Shown here piece after piece: positions 33,643-42,350 of a stretch of DNA of 61,831 bases. The position numbers and the translations under genes were made by a program. Positions within the stretch are counted from its first letter, which is position 1. Every line of letters begins with the position of its first letter. This stretch comes from Clostridiales bacterium UBA1390 (lineage in GTDB: Bacteria > Bacillota > Clostridia > Lachnospirales > Bianqueaceae), in the NCBI GenBank assembly GCA_002305315.1, contig DBQQ01000052.1, positions 146,249 to 208,079 on the forward strand, in the 5' to 3' direction. The notes under the pieces were generated by a model. The model made no database searches. It saw nothing but the letters and a program-made list of their open reading frames with translations, and was not told where the DNA came from.

Positions 33643-34101
33643 ATGAATATGACAGAACAGGGAAAACAGGACTACAAACTGCGGGTATCTGAAGTATGTC
33701 CCCAGACCAACCTTCTCAGTGGTTGTGCAAAGGCATTCCTGGTAGGCGGCAGTATCTGCGTGCTGGGACAGGGATTGCTGAATTTTTATCAGAACATGGG
33801 GCTGGACATGCAAACGGCATCGACCTGGGTCAGTGTGACGCTCATTTTTTTCAGTGCGATCACAACCGGACTGGGTTGGTACGATAATCTGGGGAAGTTT
33901 GCTGGAGCCGGTTCCATCATACCGATTACCGGATTTGCGAATGGTGTGGTGGCATCGGCCATCGAATTTAAGAAAGAGGGATTTATCCTGGGACTGGGCA
34001 GCAAGCTGTTTACGATTGCGGGACCGGTGATCCTGTATGGGCTGATCACATCCTCACTGGTGGGAGTCATCTATTATTTGGTGACGATGTTAGGAGGTTA
34101 A
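33643..34101 (+). CDS. spoVAC: Stage V sporulation protein AC
   Basis: The 152-residue membrane protein begins with a soluble tail and has four to five helices, including CAKAFLVGGSICVLGQ and GAGSIIPITGFANGVVASAIEFKKEG, the conserved SpoVAC/SpoVAE region. It is a mechanosensitive-like core of the dipicolinate channel. It lies 3 bp before spoVAD. Confidence 0.95.
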   Translation: MNMTEQGKQDYKLRVSEVCPQTNLLSGCAKAFLVGGSICVLGQGLLNFYQNMGLDMQTASTWVSVTLIFFSAITTGLGWYDNLGKFAGAGSIIPITGFANGVVASAIEFKKEGFILGLGSKLFTIAGPVILYGLITSSLVGVIYYLVTMLGG

Positions 34102-34104
34102 AAC

Positions 34105-35121
34105 ATGAGCGGACGACATGTGGGAAGTCAAAGCATCCTGTTGGAAAGGCCGCCGTTGATCTTGCAGACTGCTTCCGCTGGTGGCCTGCTTGAGCAGCAG
34201 GGACCGCTGGGAAAGGCGCTTGATATTGCGCTGTCCGACGAGATGAATCATGAGAATTCCTGGGAGAAGGCGGAGTGCCAGATGGTGCTTAGCACGATAC
34301 GACGTGTAATTCAGAAGTCCGGATTGGATACGGCACAGGTACAGTATATTCTTGCGGGAGATCTGATGAACCAGATCACGGCTACGGGGTTCGCGATGCG
34401 GGATATCAGCATACCATTTTTTGGCGTATACGGAGCCTGCTCCACCATGGGGGAAAGTCTGCAGTTGGCTGCAATCCTGGTCAGCGGTGGCTTTGCGGAT
34501 TATGCGCTGGCGGAAGCTTCCAGCCACTTTTGTGCGGCGGAAAAACAGTTCAGGCAGCCATTGGCCTATGGAGGACAGAGACCGCTGTATGCGACGCGGA
34601 CGGTGACTGGCAGTGGCGCCGTCATCCTGGGACATGAGGGAAAGGGACGGGCTAAGATCACCGGTATCACAACAGGCCGTGTCGTGGATTTTGGCATCAA
34701 GGATGCGAATAATATGGGAGCGAGCATGGCGCCAGCAGCCGCGCACACGATTAGTCAGCATCTCAGGGATTTTGAGACTGTACCTTCGGAATATGATAGG
34801 ATCTTCACCGGGGATCTGGGGCAATATGGTTTGCAGTTGGCACAGGAACTGATCGAGAGGGATGGATTTCAGCTGGAAGATCGACTGAGTGATTGCGGTC
34901 TGATCGTGTACGACCGGGAGAGCCAGGACGTACATGCCGGTGGTAGTGGCTGCGGATGCAGCGCGATTACTCTGAGCAATTATATTATACCAGCATTAGA
35001 GGAAGGGAAGTTTCGTAAGGTGCTCTTTGTGCCGACGGGCGCTCTTTTGTCGCCACTCAGCACACAGCAGGGTGAAAGCATACCGGGAATCGCGCATGCC
35101 CTGGTTTTAGAAGCCGTTTAA
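34105..35121 (+). CDS. spoVAD: Stage V sporulation protein AD
   Basis: The 338-residue thiolase-like protein has GVYGACSTMGESLQLAA near residue 110 and a C-terminal GGSGCGCSAITL. SpoVAD binds dipicolinic acid on the spore membrane. Length and order are normal for the family. Confidence 0.96.
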   Translation: MSGRHVGSQSILLERPPLILQTASAGGLLEQQGPLGKALDIALSDEMNHENSWEKAECQMVLSTIRRVIQKSGLDTAQVQYILAGDLMNQITATGFAMRDISIPFFGVYGACSTMGESLQLAAILVSGGFADYALAEASSHFCAAEKQFRQPLAYGGQRPLYATRTVTGSGAVILGHEGKGRAKITGITTGRVVDFGIKDANNMGASMAPAAAHTISQHLRDFETVPSEYDRIFTGDLGQYGLQLAQELIERDGFQLEDRLSDCGLIVYDRESQDVHAGGSGCGCSAITLSNYIIPALEEGKFRKVLFVPTGALLSPLSTQQGESIPGIAHALVLEAV

Positions 35122-35133
35122 GGGGGTGAGATC

Positions 35134-35487
35134 ATGCAGTTATTTCATGCTTTCTGGGTAGGCGGGCTGATCTGTACTATAGGGCAGATTCTTTTACAGC
35201 GAACCAAGCTCACACCTGCCCGTATCGTGGTGATTTTCGTAGTTGCCGGCGCTATATTGGGCGGTTTGGGATGGTATCAGCAGCTGATTGACTTCGCCGG
35301 AGCGGGCGCTACCGTGCCGCTTACCGGATTCGGATATAGTCTGAGCCATGGCGTCATGCAGGAGATCGAGACCGCAGGAGCCATTGGCATCCTGACCGGC
35401 GGTCTGAAGGCGACCGCCGGCGGTATTGCCGCCGCCGTCCTTTTTGGATTTATCGGCGCCGTACTGTTCCAGCCGAAATTGAAATAA
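35134..35487 (+). CDS. spoVAE: Stage V sporulation protein AE
   Basis: This 117-residue, four-helix protein is of SpoVAEb type, with FAGAGATVPLTGFGYSLSHGV matching the core seen in SpoVAC. It completes the channel genes. No spoVAEa or spoVAF follows; a terminator ends the operon. Confidence 0.94.
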   Translation: MQLFHAFWVGGLICTIGQILLQRTKLTPARIVVIFVVAGAILGGLGWYQQLIDFAGAGATVPLTGFGYSLSHGVMQEIETAGAIGILTGGLKATAGGIAAAVLFGFIGAVLFQPKLK

Positions 35488-35519
35488 AAGCGTAAGAAGA
35501 TTTGCCGTTCTCCGTTTTC

Positions 35520-35548
35520 CCATCTGCGTACCCTAGCAGATGGTTTTT
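35520..35548 (+). terminator. Terminator of spoVA
   Basis: An 8-bp stem (35520-35527 / 35536-35543) with TTTTT lies 32 bp past the spoVAE stop. Confidence 0.9.
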
Positions 35549-35587
35549 GCTTGCTGAAACGTTGAAAAGTGTATGAAACTCCTAAAT

Positions 35588-35636
35588 CGGAACAAATATC
35601 AAATAAATCTTAATTTTGTTCCGAAATGGGAACAAA
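35588..35636. promoter_or_regulatory. Triple GGAACAAA operator-like sites
   Basis: CGGAACAAA (35588), its inverted copy TTTGTTCCG (35615) and GGGAACAAA (35628) lie directly upstream of the promoter of the AAA gene. The arrangement looks like a multi-site operator; the regulator is not in the window as far as I can tell. Confidence 0.5.
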
Positions 35637-35639
35637 ATA

Positions 35640-35668
35640 TTGAAAAAGGGAGTGGTTTGTGCTAAAAT
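35640..35668 (+). promoter_or_regulatory. Promoter of the AAA/DUF4143 gene
   Basis: TTGAAA, a 17-nt spacer and TAAAAT lie 28 nt before the start, right after the GGAACAAA sites. Confidence 0.75.
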
Positions 35669-35696
35669 GGAAACACTGATATAGGAGGTGATTTTC

Positions 35697-36938
35697 TTGG
35701 TACAACGAAAAGAATATTTAGATCAGCTCATTGCCTGGAAAGATGAACAGGTTATCAAAGTTGTGACAGGTATCCGTCGCTGCGGAAAATCTACACTTTT
35801 GCTTCAGTTTCAGCAATGGCTGAAGGAAAACGGAGTCACAGATGAGCAGATCGTTTCCATTAACTTTGAGGAGCTGGAATACGAAGAACTGCTTGACTAT
35901 AAAAAGCTGTATTCGTATCTCAAAGAACGATTGGTAAGCGGAAAAACTACTTATATTTTTCTCGATGAGATCCAGAAAGTTTCTTTCTTTGAGAAGGTGG
36001 TAGATAGTTTGTATGTAAAGACAAAGGTAGATTTGTATATCACCGGCTCCAATGCGTATATGCTTTCAGGGGATTTAGCCACACTTCTGACTGGCAGATA
36101 TATGGAGATCAAAATGCTGCCGTTGTCCTTTGGAGAATTTCTTTTCATGACAGGGTTAGAACCGGAACAAGGATTCCCTGAATATGTAAGAAGTGGTGGC
36201 ATGCCGTATATTGCTGCTATGAATCGCACTGATGAAAAGGTAAGCACCTATTTAGAGGGAATCTACAACACAGTGATCGTAAAAGATATTGAGGATAGGC
36301 AGGCAAGAAAGGAAAACGATCCTTCCAAGCGGAAAGTCACCGATATAGCGTTACTCAAGACCATTGCAAAGTACCTTGCCAGCGTAATCGGTAATCCCGT
36401 ATCGGTCAGAAGGATTACGGACTATTTGATCTCAAGCGGAAGAAAAATCTCGCCCAATACTGTGGGCGATTATGTAGAAGCCTTAACGGAGTCCTTTATC
36501 TTTTATTCAGCGGAGCGTTTTGATATTGTTAGGAAACAGCCCTTAAAGGCAAACCGAAAAATGTACATTGTCGATCTTGGACTGAGAAATCATATTCTCC
36601 CGCGTAGAAGTTATGATCTTGGTTTTTCTCTTGAAAACATAGTTTATTTTGAACTCCTGCGTCGGGGCTATCAGGTGACAATAGGCAAGGTTGGAAACAC
36701 AGAGGTTGATTTTGTTGCTGAAAAACAAGGGGTATATGCATATTTTCAGGTTGCGGCAGATATGACGGCAAAGGAAACTTTTGATCGGGAGATCAGACCT
36801 CTTGAAAACATTCGCGATAACTACGAAAAGACGATACTCACAATGGATCGGCTGACTCTTGGGAATTATAACGGGATTCAGGTGCGGCATCTGCTGGATT
36901 GGCTGCTGGAGACGAAGAGTGGAATAAAGATGTACTGA
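35697..36938 (+). CDS. AAA ATPase with DUF4143 domain
   Basis: The product has about 413 residues. The N-terminal AAA_14 ATPase shows Walker A GIRRCGKST near residue 23, Walker B TYIFLDEIQK and sensor ITGSNAYML. The C-terminal DUF4143 domain carries ENIVYFELLRRGYQVTIGK and a nuclease-like VDFVAEK. The start is taken as TTG, 8 nt after AGGAGG. Family function is unknown; members are common as lone, mobile genes. Codon use is more A/T-rich than in its neighbours, suggesting transfer. Confidence 0.9.
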   Translation: MVQRKEYLDQLIAWKDEQVIKVVTGIRRCGKSTLLLQFQQWLKENGVTDEQIVSINFEELEYEELLDYKKLYSYLKERLVSGKTTYIFLDEIQKVSFFEKVVDSLYVKTKVDLYITGSNAYMLSGDLATLLTGRYMEIKMLPLSFGEFLFMTGLEPEQGFPEYVRSGGMPYIAAMNRTDEKVSTYLEGIYNTVIVKDIEDRQARKENDPSKRKVTDIALLKTIAKYLASVIGNPVSVRRITDYLISSGRKISPNTVGDYVEALTESFIFYSAERFDIVRKQPLKANRKMYIVDLGLRNHILPRRSYDLGFSLENIVYFELLRRGYQVTIGKVGNTEVDFVAEKQGVYAYFQVAADMTAKETFDREIRPLENIRDNYEKTILTMDRLTLGNYNGIQVRHLLDWLLETKSGIKMY

Positions 36939-36939
36939 C

Positions 36940-36979
36940 ATGCAAGAGCCTTACAGGGCTGTGAGGATCTTGCATTTTG
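36940..36979 (+). terminator. Terminator of the AAA/DUF4143 gene
   Basis: ATGCAAGA (36940-36947) pairs with TCTTGCAT (36968-36975), with a nested CCTTACA/TGTGAGG stem, followed by TTTTG. The right arm also contains the -35 of the next promoter. Confidence 0.65.
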
Positions 36980-36998
36980 TCCGGCAATTCGATATAAT
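36970..36998 (+). promoter_or_regulatory. Promoter before the HAD remnant and GPP34-like gene
   Basis: TTGCAT, a 17-nt spacer and TATAAT lie 20 nt before the remnant's ATG. The -35 overlaps the arm of the preceding terminator. Confidence 0.75.
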
Positions 36999-37018
36999 GA
37001 AAAAAAGGAGGGAGGCAT

Positions 37019-37194
37019 ATGTGGCAGGATATCAGGTGGGTCTTCATGGACATGGGCTCAACGCTATAGGAATGAAGACGATCTGGGTAAGACAGGGATT
37101 GAGCGGACGTTATTACACGCCGCGCACCGAGGAAGAACGGGCGGATTTCGTCGCGAATAATCTGACAGAGGTTTGGGAGGAACTCATGGGATGA
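37019..37194 (+). pseudogene. HAD hydrolase gene with large internal deletion
   Basis: From the ATG at 37019 (after AAAGGAGGGAGG) one frame reads MWQDIRWVFMDMGSTL and then stops. This is the N-terminal HAD motif hhhhDxGxTL. A second frame, open past the same point, gives NAIGMKTIWVRQGLSG and then YTPRTEEERADFVANNLTEV, which is the C-terminal HAD motif and tail. Everything between has been lost and the frame shifted at the joint near 37063-37072. The promoter and ribosome site remain, so the remnant may now serve to express the GPP34-like gene that overlaps its end. Confidence 0.8.
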
Positions 37195-37841
37195 AACTGG
37201 GGCTTACACAAAAATATTTATTATGCATTCTCGGGAAGAAGGGAAAGGTTTCTGCCTTTGGCATCGAAAAGTACGTAGGGCTAACGGCGGCAGGCGTATT
37301 GGAGCTTCTACAGGGTGGCGTAGTGAGGCTGGAAGGAAAGAAATTATCTACGCAGTATTCGCTGCCGCAGGGAAAGGAGTACCTGCAGCCCGTATATCAA
37401 TATATTGAGGAAAAGCAGCCTGTCAGCTACGAGAAGGTCATGGAATATTTTTCGATGAGTTTTACAGATAAAAGAGTGAATGCATGGATCGATATTTTGG
37501 GAGAAAGCCTGGCACAGGAGAACTATGTCAGGATGGAGGAAGGGAAGAGTCCATTGGGGACAAAACAGTTGTATTTTCCTAAGGAAGATCAGGTACAGGA
37601 GATCCTCGAGAGCGTCAGAGAGAACATATTCAGCAACGGGATCCCGGACACAGAAACGGTATCGTTAGCGCTGCTTCTTGACAAGGGGGACGATCTGTAT
37701 CAGGATCTTCCGCGCGCGGAACGAAAGAAAATCAAACGACGGGTGAAAGAGCTGAAAGTGGATCCTGTATTCGAACAGGCGGAGAAGATTACAGGATATG
37801 TGGATACGCTGCTGGTATGGCTTCTGACGGTATACCATTAA
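37191..37841 (+). CDS. GPP34/GOLPH3-like protein
   Basis: The 216-residue all-helical protein has TQKYLLCILGKKGKVS at the N-terminus and GLTAAGVLELLQGGVVRLEGKKL near residue 30, which fits the GOLPH3/Vps74 (GPP34) family found in some bacteria. The eukaryotic relatives bind phosphoinositide; the bacterial role is unclear. The ATG overlaps the stop of the upstream HAD remnant, so it may have been a HAD partner. It ends at a terminator shared with the convergent PBP gene. Confidence 0.7.
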   Translation: MKLGLTQKYLLCILGKKGKVSAFGIEKYVGLTAAGVLELLQGGVVRLEGKKLSTQYSLPQGKEYLQPVYQYIEEKQPVSYEKVMEYFSMSFTDKRVNAWIDILGESLAQENYVRMEEGKSPLGTKQLYFPKEDQVQEILESVRENIFSNGIPDTETVSLALLLDKGDDLYQDLPRAERKKIKRRVKELKVDPVFEQAEKITGYVDTLLVWLLTVYH

Positions 37842-37880
37842 AGACAACGATAAGAAACGGTTTTTGCGAGCGTGAAAAAA

Positions 37881-37927
37881 GTGCCGCTTCATCATCACAA
37901 ATGGATGATGAAGCGGCACTTTCTTTT
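37881..37927. terminator. Bidirectional terminator between GPP34-like and PBP genes
   Basis: A perfect 16-bp stem (37881-37896 / 37904-37919) is flanked by A-runs on the left and T-runs on the right. It can stop transcription from both convergent genes. Confidence 0.93.
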
Positions 37928-37932
37928 TGGAA

Positions 37933-40665
37933 TCAGCCGCCAGCCTGCGTATCTTCACCGCTGCCGGTTCCTGTTCCGCTGCCGGAATCAGAACCACCAC
38001 CGGAGCCGCCGCCACCAGATGTAGAACCACTGGATTCAGAACCACCACTGGAATTAGACCCGCTGCTGGAATCCGAGCCTGTACTCGTATCCGGTTCGGT
38101 ATAGTGTCCAGGACAAACCTCTGTAGGCTGAGGAACATAGTCGCGTACATAACTAGGTTGGAAGCCAAGACTAGGATTACGCTGCGCCAGAATCTGCGCC
38201 AGTTCATTCAGATCTTGATCTCGTTTTACACCGCTGCGATACGTGACGGGACAGGTACTACTCGGCGCTAATCCTGTAATGCTGCAGACAGCTACCGAAG
38301 TGTGTACATTACAATAGGATGTAGGAACCGTGCCTTCAGCGAAATATTCCGTATATGCGTTGCTGCAGGAACTGGTTGCCAACAGACCGGACTTGGGGCA
38401 CACATACGCAGTCGTCACGCCCTCTGGAGGGTCTCCGAAATTCTGATATTCCAGATCCTCGTGAATCGGCTGCATGATCGCGTTCCACAGATTGGAACGG
38501 ATATTGGTCAGGTTTGGCGATGACAAAGAATCATAGTTACCGCTGTAGGATTGCATATCAAAGCCCAACCAGAGCGTACACAGGTAGTAGGGCGTCCAGC
38601 CAGACAGCCAATAATCCCAGTTATCATCTGTGGTACCGGTCTTGGCCGCGATAGGCATACCGCCGGACACTCGCAGTGTCGTAGCGGTACCATACACCGA
38701 ATCTTCGACAGTATCCCGCATCATATCTTCCACGATCCATGCGTTTTGTTCGCTCAAAGCTTCATGTGTATTCACATCTTCGCCTTCCATGGTCTTGTCC
38801 AGCAGTACATTGCCATCATGATCTAGAACACGAGTATAGAAGGTAGGTTCGATGTAGGTACCATCATTTGCAATTGCGGAGAAGGCGCCGGACAACTCCA
38901 GGTTGGAAACACCGTTCGCGAGTCCGCCCAGAGCCATGGTGGCCGCAATATCCTCAGTCTCCAGTGTTGTGATACCGAAGCGTTCCGTCGCATACTGGTA
39001 TCCCAGATCCGGGCCGATATCCATGATACAGCGTGCTGCGACAATATTCATAGACCAGGAGATACCCTGACGAATCGTGGAGAAACCATAATAAATAGTA
39101 GTAGACCAGGAGTTGACGGGACACCATCCACCCGTCTCCAGCGGATTCAAGGGTACGTCATCATATACCGTAGCGGCTGTTTTGCCAGCCCCATCCAGAG
39201 CGGGAGCAAATGCAGAAAGAACCTTGAAGGTAGATCCAGGATTTCGGGTGGTATCCGTTGCACGGTTCAACGGAAAATCGGTTGTCTTTTCACCGCGGCC
39301 GGCCGAAATGGCCTTTACCTGCCCGGACCGATAATCCATGATGACCACACTGAGCTGAGGCTCCAGCGTGATGGTATAATTCTCTTCGTAACGATCCTCA
39401 TCCTCTGGAGTCAGACCATATTCTGCCAGGGTCTCCGCACGGTAGGAGTCAATGGCATCCAGCGCCTCCTGCTCCGTATCGTACAGAAGATTATAGAGCC
39501 CGAAATTCTCATAGACCGTTCGATCTTCTGAATAGATACTCAGCGCGTAATTCAGCTGATAATAATTTCCATAATACTGTATATCATTGACATTATCCAC
39601 CACGTAATCCACAGTATCCTGAATCGATTGATCCTGCGACAGGAAGATCTGCAGACCACCATAGTATACCTGATTAAAAGCAGCTTCCTCGGAAATATTC
39701 AGCTTTTCTGCCAGGTCTTCCTGCACCTGCTGGATCGCCGCCTCCTGGAAGTAGGTGTAACGCACATCGGATGTCTCTTCTTCCTCGGGATCTTCGGATG
39801 TATTTTCGCGAATGAGGGCGAATACATCTTCATTTCGGGCACTCTGATACTCTTCTTCCGTGATATAACCCTGATTATACATCTGTTCCAGCACGAGGAG
39901 CTGCCGCTGACGACAGGCTACGGGTTCTGCCACTGGGTCATAGTAAGAGGGTGCATTCAAAACGCCGGCCAAAACGGCAGATTCCGCAATGGTGATGTCA
40001 CTGACATCCTTGCCAAAGTAGTAGCGTGAAGCAGATTGTACACCGTAGTTTCCATTTCCGAAATTAACATAGTTCAGATAAGTTTCCAAGATATGCTGTT
40101 TTGCCGCGGTCTTGCCCATCTCCTGGGTCAGATCATATTCATACTGCAGCGCCATATACCATTCCTGAATCTTTCGCGTCATAGCGGTATCCGAAGTCAG
40201 CGCCAGATTTTTGATGACCTGCTGGGTGATGGTACTTCCGCCTTCGATATCGCCATCCTGCAGGATACGCACGCCAGAACGAAGGATACCCTCAATATCG
40301 ATTCCATTATGCTGGTAGAAACGGGAGTCCTCGATGGCAACGACAGCGTGCTGCATGTGTTCGGGGATCTGATCGATTGTCACCTCGGCACGGAGTACAG
40401 AAGTGTAAATCGGGGTCATCTCGTTTCCATCTGCATCATAAATATATGAAGTGAAATTATTGATCGCGTATTCATCCTGTACAGGCGCATCATCAATAAT
40501 TCCCATGAACCCGCCTAACAGTAAACCGCCGACTATGAAAACGGCGGCGAGAACCAGAATACAGGCAATTCGTAAAATATTCAGCCAGATCTTCGAGACC
40601 AAACGCTGTTGATCGACTTCCTTTTGCAGGCGTTTGCGTTGATTGGCCTGTTTACTATAATCCAT
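37933..40665 (-). CDS. Class A penicillin-binding protein (PBP1A-like)
   Basis: The 910-residue bifunctional wall enzyme has a cytosolic tail, a transmembrane helix (residues 33-57) and a GT51 glycosyltransferase (EDSRFYQHNGID, EGGSTITQQ near 142). The transpeptidase domain has SxxK in NPGSTFK, SMN and KTGTTDDNWD. A low-complexity Ser/Gly tail of about 55 residues ends the protein. AAAGGAGG precedes the ATG. It is a single-gene transcript with a leader of about 185 nt that appears structured. Confidence 0.95.
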   Translation of the reverse strand: MDYSKQANQRKRLQKEVDQQRLVSKIWLNILRIACILVLAAVFIVGGLLLGGFMGIIDDAPVQDEYAINNFTSYIYDADGNEMTPIYTSVLRAEVTIDQIPEHMQHAVVAIEDSRFYQHNGIDIEGILRSGVRILQDGDIEGGSTITQQVIKNLALTSDTAMTRKIQEWYMALQYEYDLTQEMGKTAAKQHILETYLNYVNFGNGNYGVQSASRYYFGKDVSDITIAESAVLAGVLNAPSYYDPVAEPVACRQRQLLVLEQMYNQGYITEEEYQSARNEDVFALIRENTSEDPEEEETSDVRYTYFQEAAIQQVQEDLAEKLNISEEAAFNQVYYGGLQIFLSQDQSIQDTVDYVVDNVNDIQYYGNYYQLNYALSIYSEDRTVYENFGLYNLLYDTEQEALDAIDSYRAETLAEYGLTPEDEDRYEENYTITLEPQLSVVIMDYRSGQVKAISAGRGEKTTDFPLNRATDTTRNPGSTFKVLSAFAPALDGAGKTAATVYDDVPLNPLETGGWCPVNSWSTTIYYGFSTIRQGISWSMNIVAARCIMDIGPDLGYQYATERFGITTLETEDIAATMALGGLANGVSNLELSGAFSAIANDGTYIEPTFYTRVLDHDGNVLLDKTMEGEDVNTHEALSEQNAWIVEDMMRDTVEDSVYGTATTLRVSGGMPIAAKTGTTDDNWDYWLSGWTPYYLCTLWLGFDMQSYSGNYDSLSSPNLTNIRSNLWNAIMQPIHEDLEYQNFGDPPEGVTTAYVCPKSGLLATSSCSNAYTEYFAEGTVPTSYCNVHTSVAVCSITGLAPSSTCPVTYRSGVKRDQDLNELAQILAQRNPSLGFQPSYVRDYVPQPTEVCPGHYTEPDTSTGSDSSSGSNSSGGSESSGSTSGGGGSGGGSDSGSGTGTGSGEDTQAGG

Positions 40666-40863
40666 GATTACCTCCTTTAAGAACGCTAGAAACTAAAAAA
40701 CAATAGATATACCCCCAAAATGTAAGAGAGGATAGCACAGGAGCGATCTTCTCAGGGTATACCATAATCACAATGCTTTCGGAAATGGGTGTCCATTGGC
40801 GGCCTTCTCAAGGCGTGGTTTTGTTTTACGGTATAGAAGCACTACCACACCGAGTCTATTATA
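40666..40863 (-). other. Promoter and structured leader of the PBP gene
   Basis: On the minus strand a TATAAT (40863-40858) with a poor -35 starts a leader of about 185 nt. It can form a closing stem GGTGT (40851-40847) with ACACC (40792-40788), an inner GGTA/TACC hairpin and a hairpin GCCTT-GAG-AAGGC (40814-40802). I do not match it to a known RNA class. No gene is present in this gap. Confidence 0.45.
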
Positions 40864-40936
40864 CCAAGAAAAGGCGGGGATGAAAAGAGTTTGCCACAAA
40901 TTCATTTGTTAATTTTGCAGAAAGGGGAGAAATGGC

Positions 40937-41584
40937 GTGTATAAAGGCAAGAAGCGTATCCGGACAGGAAAAAGCCGCGTAATTCTTAAGAAACGCTGGA
41001 TGTTTTCGATAGGTATGATTCTATTCCTATTTTTTGGTTTTCTGGCGTATCTTCGGCTGAAACCCTATGTCCTTGCGTATGCCAGAATGAACGCGGACTC
41101 CCTAATGAGCACTATTGCGAACGAAGCGCTGCGGGAAGGACTTTCCGAATATAGAGTGACGGCAGAGGATCTGGTACATTATTATTATGATGATGAGAGG
41201 AATATCATTGCCTGTGGGGTGGATACCCTGGAAATTGGTCGGCTGTCTGTGGAAATATTGGCGGCAATGGATGGATATTTTGAGGAACATGACGCGGTAG
41301 AATTTCAGGTGCCAATGGGAGCGGCCCTGGGAGAAAATATTTTCATTGGCTGGTGGCCGGATATCCCATTTCGAGTTCGTCTGATAGGAAATGCGGATAT
41401 CAATTATGATAGCACGGTCGAGGCGGCGGGAATCAACCAGGTACATCATAAGGTCTGGCTGGATCTGAAATTCACCATTCAGGTGGCAGCGCCACTCATG
41501 AGCGAGATCCTGACATCCAGCCGTCAGTTTGTATTGGTAGATCGGACGTTTGCGGGGGATGTCCCGCTCGTTTTCATGGAATAG
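40937..41584 (+). CDS. yunB: Sporulation protein YunB
   Basis: The 215-residue protein has one N-terminal helix (residues 24-42) and an exterior domain with NADSLMSTIANEAL, VPMGAALGENIFIGWWPDIPFRV and GINQVHHKVWLDL, the YunB pattern. YunB is needed for efficient sporulation in Bacillus and is made in the mother cell. The start is GTG with AAAGGGGAG upstream; an overlapping ATG two codons before is out of frame. Confidence 0.9.
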   Translation: MYKGKKRIRTGKSRVILKKRWMFSIGMILFLFFGFLAYLRLKPYVLAYARMNADSLMSTIANEALREGLSEYRVTAEDLVHYYYDDERNIIACGVDTLEIGRLSVEILAAMDGYFEEHDAVEFQVPMGAALGENIFIGWWPDIPFRVRLIGNADINYDSTVEAAGINQVHHKVWLDLKFTIQVAAPLMSEILTSSRQFVLVDRTFAGDVPLVFME

Positions 41585-41638
41585 GCTTGCATAGCCGCCA
41601 AGAATTTGGTATGATGGGTCTGGAAAGGAGTGGGAGAC

Positions 41639-42304
41639 ATGGAAGCATTTCGGACGGTTCTTCGCCGCGCGGAGGGGGAAATCGTGGAAAAGAAGTCACG
41701 TTTTATCGCGACGGTATTGCCGGTAGAGACGGAGGAAGAGGTAGAGGCGTTTTTGGGCGAACTCCGCAAGACATACTGGGATGCCAATCATAACGTATAC
41801 GCGTATCGAATCGGACAGCAGAAGATGATCGAGCGATTCAGCGATGATGGGGAACCCGTGCATACCGCAGGGCTTCCGGTTCTTTCGGTACTGCAAAAGG
41901 AAGATATTCGTAATGTGTGTATCGTGGTCACCCGGTATTTTGGCGGTACGCTTCTGGGGACGGGCGGATTGGTGCGCGCATACTCTAAGGCGGCACAGGA
42001 AGCGCTTCGTGCGGGTATTGTCATTCAGAAGGAGGAGTATGTCCGTTACTATATTGACATGGACTATACACAGCTGGGGCGGATTCAGTATGGCGTCCTG
42101 CGTGCAGGACTTACACTGCTCGATACAGAATATACCGACGGCGTGCGGATGCGGCTTCTGGTGCCGCGTGCGGATGAGGCGCGTTTTCAGCAGGATATCA
42201 CCGAGATGAGCGATGGAAAACTCAAGCCGGTGGAAGAGGGATGTGTATGGGCGGCCCAAGCGGAAGGAACATGGTATTATTTTGACCCGCCGCAGGAAAA
42301 ATAA
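41639..42304 (+). CDS. YigZ/IMPACT family protein
   Basis: The 221-residue product has the UPF0029 N-terminal domain (EKKSRFIATVLPV, DANHNVYAYRIG, DDGEPVHTAGLPVLSVL, TRYFGGTLLGTGGLVRAYSKA) and a DUF1949 C-terminal domain. Bacterial members are of uncertain function and may bind nucleic acid or act on translation. AAAGGAG lies 8 nt before the ATG; an in-frame GTG three codons earlier is possible. Confidence 0.93.
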   Translation: MEAFRTVLRRAEGEIVEKKSRFIATVLPVETEEEVEAFLGELRKTYWDANHNVYAYRIGQQKMIERFSDDGEPVHTAGLPVLSVLQKEDIRNVCIVVTRYFGGTLLGTGGLVRAYSKAAQEALRAGIVIQKEEYVRYYIDMDYTQLGRIQYGVLRAGLTLLDTEYTDGVRMRLLVPRADEARFQQDITEMSDGKLKPVEEGCVWAAQAEGTWYYFDPPQEK

Positions 42305-42315
42305 TCATTTTCTGC

Positions 42316-42344
42316 TTGACAGAAAAAGGGCTTTACGGTAGAAT
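42316..42344 (+). promoter_or_regulatory. Promoter of the T-box leader
   Basis: TTGACA, a 17-nt spacer and TAGAAT stand just after the YigZ gene and start the T-box RNA near 42351. Confidence 0.88.
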
Positions 42345-42350
42345 AGAACT

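Noticed and set aside
37933..38110. Frameshifted or misassembled end of the PBP gene
   Set aside because: The Ser/Gly-rich tail is low complexity but stays in one frame to a normal stop before a strong terminator. Such tails are usual in this family.
40681..40863. 6S RNA in the gap before the PBP gene
   Set aside because: The length fits, but I could not form the single long rod with a central bubble, and a PBP ribosome site follows directly.
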